Below are positions 53,329-56,314 of a stretch of DNA of 56,314 bases, piece after piece. The DNA lies in assembly GCF_003716585.1 (NCBI RefSeq), contig NZ_PTJO01000005.1, positions 413,901 to 470,214 of the forward strand, read 5' to 3'. Positions within the stretch are counted from its first letter, which is position 1; each line of letters opens with the position of its first letter. This DNA comes from Corynebacterium alimapuense (GTDB lineage Bacteria; Actinomycetota; Actinomycetes; Mycobacteriales; Mycobacteriaceae). The position numbers and the translations under genes are program-made. The notes under the pieces are model-generated. The model was not told the origin of the DNA. It searched no databases and worked only from the letters and a program-made list of their open reading frames with translations.

Positions 53329-55860
53329 CTATTCCACCGCGGACATCGCTGAGGTTAGAGCAGCTTTTCGAGCTGGCCAGAGAGCGGCAAGAATGCCGAC
53401 GATGACAGCTCCAAGCACCAAAGCCCCCATCTGTGACCAAGGGATTAACCAGCGATCAATTCCTTGATCGGCGAGAATACGTACGAAACACCAGCCCAGC
53501 CACACACCAGTGATGATGCCAAAGACCGCACCAAACACTGCGATATAGACCGACTCGATGAGAATCATTCGAGAGATTTGGCTCCGCTGCATCCCCACGG
53601 CCCTGAGCATTCCAAATTCATGGCGCCGTTCCGCGATCGATAACGCCAGGGTGTTGATAATCCCCAGCGCTGCAATAACCACAGACAACGCCAACAGTGC
53701 ATAAACCATGGTCAGCAGCTGATCAATCTGCTCGGCACCGGCAAGACCGAACTCCTCTGCCGTCATCACCTGAAGCACTCCATAACCGGCCACTGCGTCA
53801 ATGACCTGTTGATGGGTTGCTGCCTCATCCGCGTCTTCGCCATAGACCACATAAAGGGTGTCCAAAGACCATTGGCTCTGATCTGGGAAAAGCTCTTCGG
53901 CAGTGACGTTACTGACCGCCATGGGTGTGTAGGCAGAGCTATCTTCCCAGGTCACCAAGACTGGCACCGATACGCTCTGGCCAGTGGAAGGCACCTCGAC
54001 GTCAACATTGTCTCCGATACTGACCCCAAACGTGGCGGCTACGGTATCGCTGAGTCCTACACCTGGCGATTGGGTGGCTGCGTCGAATGAGCCACTGGTT
54101 TCAGTCAGTGCAAGCGCTATGCGCGGGTCATCATCTAACACTGAGGTAATGGCATTTTGCCCATTGGTGCTCGCCCCTTGACCATTGATGGTCATCGGCA
54201 GCCAGGTCATAGCGACAGTGCCAGCTACCGAATCGATAGCTTCAATATCCCCTACCGCTTGCTGCGGGATTCCTTGGTTAGAGATGATTCCGGTGGCCAC
54301 CACTGATTTCGCCTTGAGCTGCTCGTCGATATCCCCAAACACCGACTCTTTCACCGAAGCACCCAGGATGCCCACCACAGCCACCAGCGCCACACCTAAG
54401 GTCAGCGCGAATGCGGTGGCGGCAGTACGGCGAGGATTGCGCGAGAGGTTTGTCCCCGCCAACAGTGCCACCACCCGGCCTGCGGGCGGGCGAATGCTAA
54501 ATAGGCTCCGAGCAATCCAGCCCGACAGCAGCAGCACTGCAGCCACGATTGCCAGCGCTCCTCCGCCAGTGAGAATCGCCCGATCAGTGGTGTTCCACCC
54601 GGTGGCAAACACCGCTATTAAGGTGCCGGCTGCACCAAGGAGCAGCAGTGCCAGGCCGATAAGCGTCCGCACCAGAAGTGGCTGGTGCGTCATTTGATCC
54701 CCCTGGCGCATAGCGCCAACGGGAGAGATTTTTCCTGCGCGTCGGGCAGGTGCCAGAGCGCTGAAGGCAGTAACCAACACGCCAATGCCAATCGGGGCAA
54801 TCACACTGGCGGCGTCAAGGCCAAGCCCTGCGTCGGGGAACCCTAGTCCGAAGGCCTCCATGCCAACGACGATCGCCCTGACCAAGCCAATTCCGACTCC
54901 AATACCCAGGATGGATCCCATCACTCCGATGACGATCGCTTCCACCAACACTGAACCAGTCAATTGGCGCCTAGACATGCCGATAGCTCGCAGCAGGGCG
55001 AATTCTCGAGTTCGTTGAGCCACGATCATCGAGAAGGTGTTGGAGATAATGAAGGTGCCGACCATCAAAGCGATGAGTCCAAAGGCCAAGAGAATGTAGG
55101 TGAAAAAGGCCAGGAGTTCGCCAATCTCCGCTGATTCAGCCTCCGCGGCTTCCTCTGCGGTGACCACTAAGAGATCAGGGTAATCAGCCTGCAACTGCTG
55201 TTGAGTAACTGAGCCTTCAATGGCCAACCTACTCAGGGAATTGCCATCGCTAAACTCAGATCGAAACACATCGGTGTCCAAGGAGGCTCCCGCCCAACCA
55301 CCGGTTGCTAGCGAGAGTTCATTGATACCAACCACTTCTAATTCCAAGCGCTTTTCATAGTCGACGACCGAGATAGTGTCACCGATCTCGATGCCGGCAG
55401 TCTCTGCGGCCTCGCTGTTAACAGTCGCTTCCCCGGCGGCGCTAGGTGCTCTGCCTTCTACTACCTCGGAGACCGAGATCACCGCATCCTCCGGTGGGGT
55501 GTAGGGCAGTACCCATGAGCCAGCTCCACCTGATTGGTAGGGAGCACCATCTGGCCCGATGATGATCACTGGCCGGGAATCCAATACCTCAGTCCGGTCG
55601 ACATCGGCGCGCTCAGAAATCTCCGCAGCCGTGTCTAGAGTAAGCGGGTACTCAGGGGTCGAATCAATAATCAAATCCGCCCCAGCCACACTTCCGGACG
55701 TAATGTCATCGAAAGCCTTCGACAAGGAGGCAGTAAGTATGAAGGCACCAGAGACAAAGCTAGTACCTAACACCACCGCCACGACGGTGAGGAATAACCG
55801 CAGCTTATGCGCTCCGAGGCTGCGAAGAACCAGCATCCTAAGGATGGGCTGCGGCTTCAT
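53329..55860 (-). CDS. FtsX-like ABC transporter permease
   Basis: A 843-aa MacB/FtsX-type permease in two homologous halves, each a large extracytoplasmic domain plus FtsX helices. The first half starts LRSLGAHKLRLFLTVVAVVLGTSFVSGAF with a MacB-like periplasmic region, then TFIISNTFSMIVAQRTREFALLRAIGMSRRQ; the second half ends LALSIAERRHEFGMLRAVGMQRSQ. Coupling-helix motifs are good. No ABC ATPase accompanies it in the window, so the partner lies elsewhere. It has the 5S rRNA gene upstream. Substrate unknown; these often handle lipoproteins, peptides or cell-wall signals. Confidence 0.87.
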   Translation of the reverse strand: MKPQPILRMLVLRSLGAHKLRLFLTVVAVVLGTSFVSGAFILTASLSKAFDDITSGSVAGADLIIDSTPEYPLTLDTAAEISERADVDRTEVLDSRPVIIIGPDGAPYQSGGAGSWVLPYTPPEDAVISVSEVVEGRAPSAAGEATVNSEAAETAGIEIGDTISVVDYEKRLELEVVGINELSLATGGWAGASLDTDVFRSEFSDGNSLSRLAIEGSVTQQQLQADYPDLLVVTAEEAAEAESAEIGELLAFFTYILLAFGLIALMVGTFIISNTFSMIVAQRTREFALLRAIGMSRRQLTGSVLVEAIVIGVMGSILGIGVGIGLVRAIVVGMEAFGLGFPDAGLGLDAASVIAPIGIGVLVTAFSALAPARRAGKISPVGAMRQGDQMTHQPLLVRTLIGLALLLLGAAGTLIAVFATGWNTTDRAILTGGGALAIVAAVLLLSGWIARSLFSIRPPAGRVVALLAGTNLSRNPRRTAATAFALTLGVALVAVVGILGASVKESVFGDIDEQLKAKSVVATGIISNQGIPQQAVGDIEAIDSVAGTVAMTWLPMTINGQGASTNGQNAITSVLDDDPRIALALTETSGSFDAATQSPGVGLSDTVAATFGVSIGDNVDVEVPSTGQSVSVPVLVTWEDSSAYTPMAVSNVTAEELFPDQSQWSLDTLYVVYGEDADEAATHQQVIDAVAGYGVLQVMTAEEFGLAGAEQIDQLLTMVYALLALSVVIAALGIINTLALSIAERRHEFGMLRAVGMQRSQISRMILIESVYIAVFGAVFGIITGVWLGWCFVRILADQGIDRWLIPWSQMGALVLGAVIVGILAALWPARKAALTSAMSAVE

Positions 55861-56053
55861 ATTGATAACTATCCTTAGGGATCTGAAGTTGTACGGGAAA
55901 AAGTCACTAGGAGGCGATGCCGGCGACTAACTCAATCGGATATCGTCGCAAGCTGCCAACGCTCCGATTTTAGTCGTATTCACTGTTGGTTACCTGTGTG
56001 CCTAGCAAACAAGAAGTGGTTTGTGGTTTAGACATCTACTTTGGGCATGCATG

Positions 56054-56114
56054 TAGACCCCTTATAACAATCCGTTCCCTTGTAAAAAGGGTAGGAATCG
56101 TTATAAGGGGCCTA
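56054..56114 (-). terminator. rRNA operon terminator-like hairpin
   Basis: CCCCTTATAAC and GTTATAAGGGG lie in a long imperfect stem around a T-rich loop, twenty bases past the 5S rRNA on the minus strand. No T-run downstream. Confidence 0.75.
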
Positions 56115-56133
56115 CAATATTTTTAAGTTTTAG

Positions 56134-56250
56134 GTCGGCGGCAACTTACTCTCCCACACCCTCCCGGGTGCAGTACCATCAGCGCGGGCAGGCTTAGCTT
56201 CCGGGTTCGGAACGGGACCGGGCGTTTCCCTGCCGCTATCAACCACCGAC
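56134..56250 (-). rRNA. 5S ribosomal RNA
   Basis: On the minus strand the sequence starts GTCGGTGGTTGATAGCGG and ends GTAAGTTGCCGCCGAC, with terminal stem GTCGGTGG/CCGCCGAC and internal blocks CCGTTCCGAACCCGGAAGC and GATGGTACTGC. 117 bases, complete. The remainder of the window (56251-56314) is spacer to the 23S gene outside. Confidence 0.95.
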
Positions 56251-56314
56251 ACACTCACCGGGACAACAACCACACACAAGGTGGGTGCCATAAGGGTGGG
56301 TGTGCTGTGTCAGA

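Overview
The window is a chromosomal segment of a Corynebacterium (order Mycobacteriales). The basis is a mycoredoxin with a CPYC site, a MctC-type monocarboxylate symporter with its DUF485 partner, SepH, PerM, DUF3027, DUF2771 and DUF3239 proteins, an Rpf resuscitation-promoting factor, Lhr paired with Nei2, bacterial XPB, frequent GTG starts and apparently leaderless promoters. From memory, the core order (xpb, helicase-associated protein, rpf, csp, sepH, serC, gltA, pgi, chorismate mutase, pcrA, M23 peptidase, perM, purN, purH) follows the Mycobacterium tuberculosis Rv0861c-Rv0957 stretch and the C. glutamicum region around gltA and pgi. I could not run a comparison.

Layout. 0-4.8 kb: perM-purN-purH (minus) and a secreted M23 peptidase. 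4.9-15.6 kb: pcrA, chorismate mutase, an aldehyde dehydrogenase with a MhuD-type haem-degrading enzyme, pgi, a GCS2-like ligase, a TetR regulator, a YccF membrane protein, a DUF1707 protein with an odd coiled-coil tail, and Nei2. 15.9-23.6 kb: Lhr, CysQ, then a tightly packed thyA-folA-mrx1 unit, a small conserved-looking protein and tRNA-Arg(CCU). 23.7-29.9 kb: an accessory region just downstream of the tRNA. It holds four related secreted proteins on the minus strand, separated by long non-coding spacers, each closed by a nearly identical terminator. 29.9-36 kb: a Tat-secreted DUF1906 protein, a penicillin-recognising-fold protein, the mctC operon, an aldo/keto reductase and malic enzyme. 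36-47 kb: FKBP isomerase, citrate synthase, phosphoserine aminotransferase, SepH, a SpoU methyltransferase, an NCS2 permease, a PabC-like enzyme, a glutamine-cyclotransferase-like lipoprotein and a cold-shock protein. 47.3-48.4 kb: a c-di-AMP riboswitch leader, rpf and two very long hairpins. 48.6-56.3 kb: a helicase-associated protein with XPB, a DUF3239 protein, an FtsX-type permease, and a 5S rRNA gene at the end of a minus-strand rRNA operon that continues beyond the window.

Most of the window is housekeeping: purine and folate/dTMP synthesis, central carbon metabolism (pgi, gltA, malE, acetate/pyruvate/propionate uptake), DNA repair (PcrA, Lhr, Nei2, XPB) and cell-wall or division proteins. 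The most unusual parts are the array of four secreted paralogues with repeat-bearing linkers, and the DUF1707 gene whose reading frame can continue through a dnaX-like A AAA AAG slippery heptamer into a 23-codon extension. Functions come from recognisable family motifs; no database search was possible.
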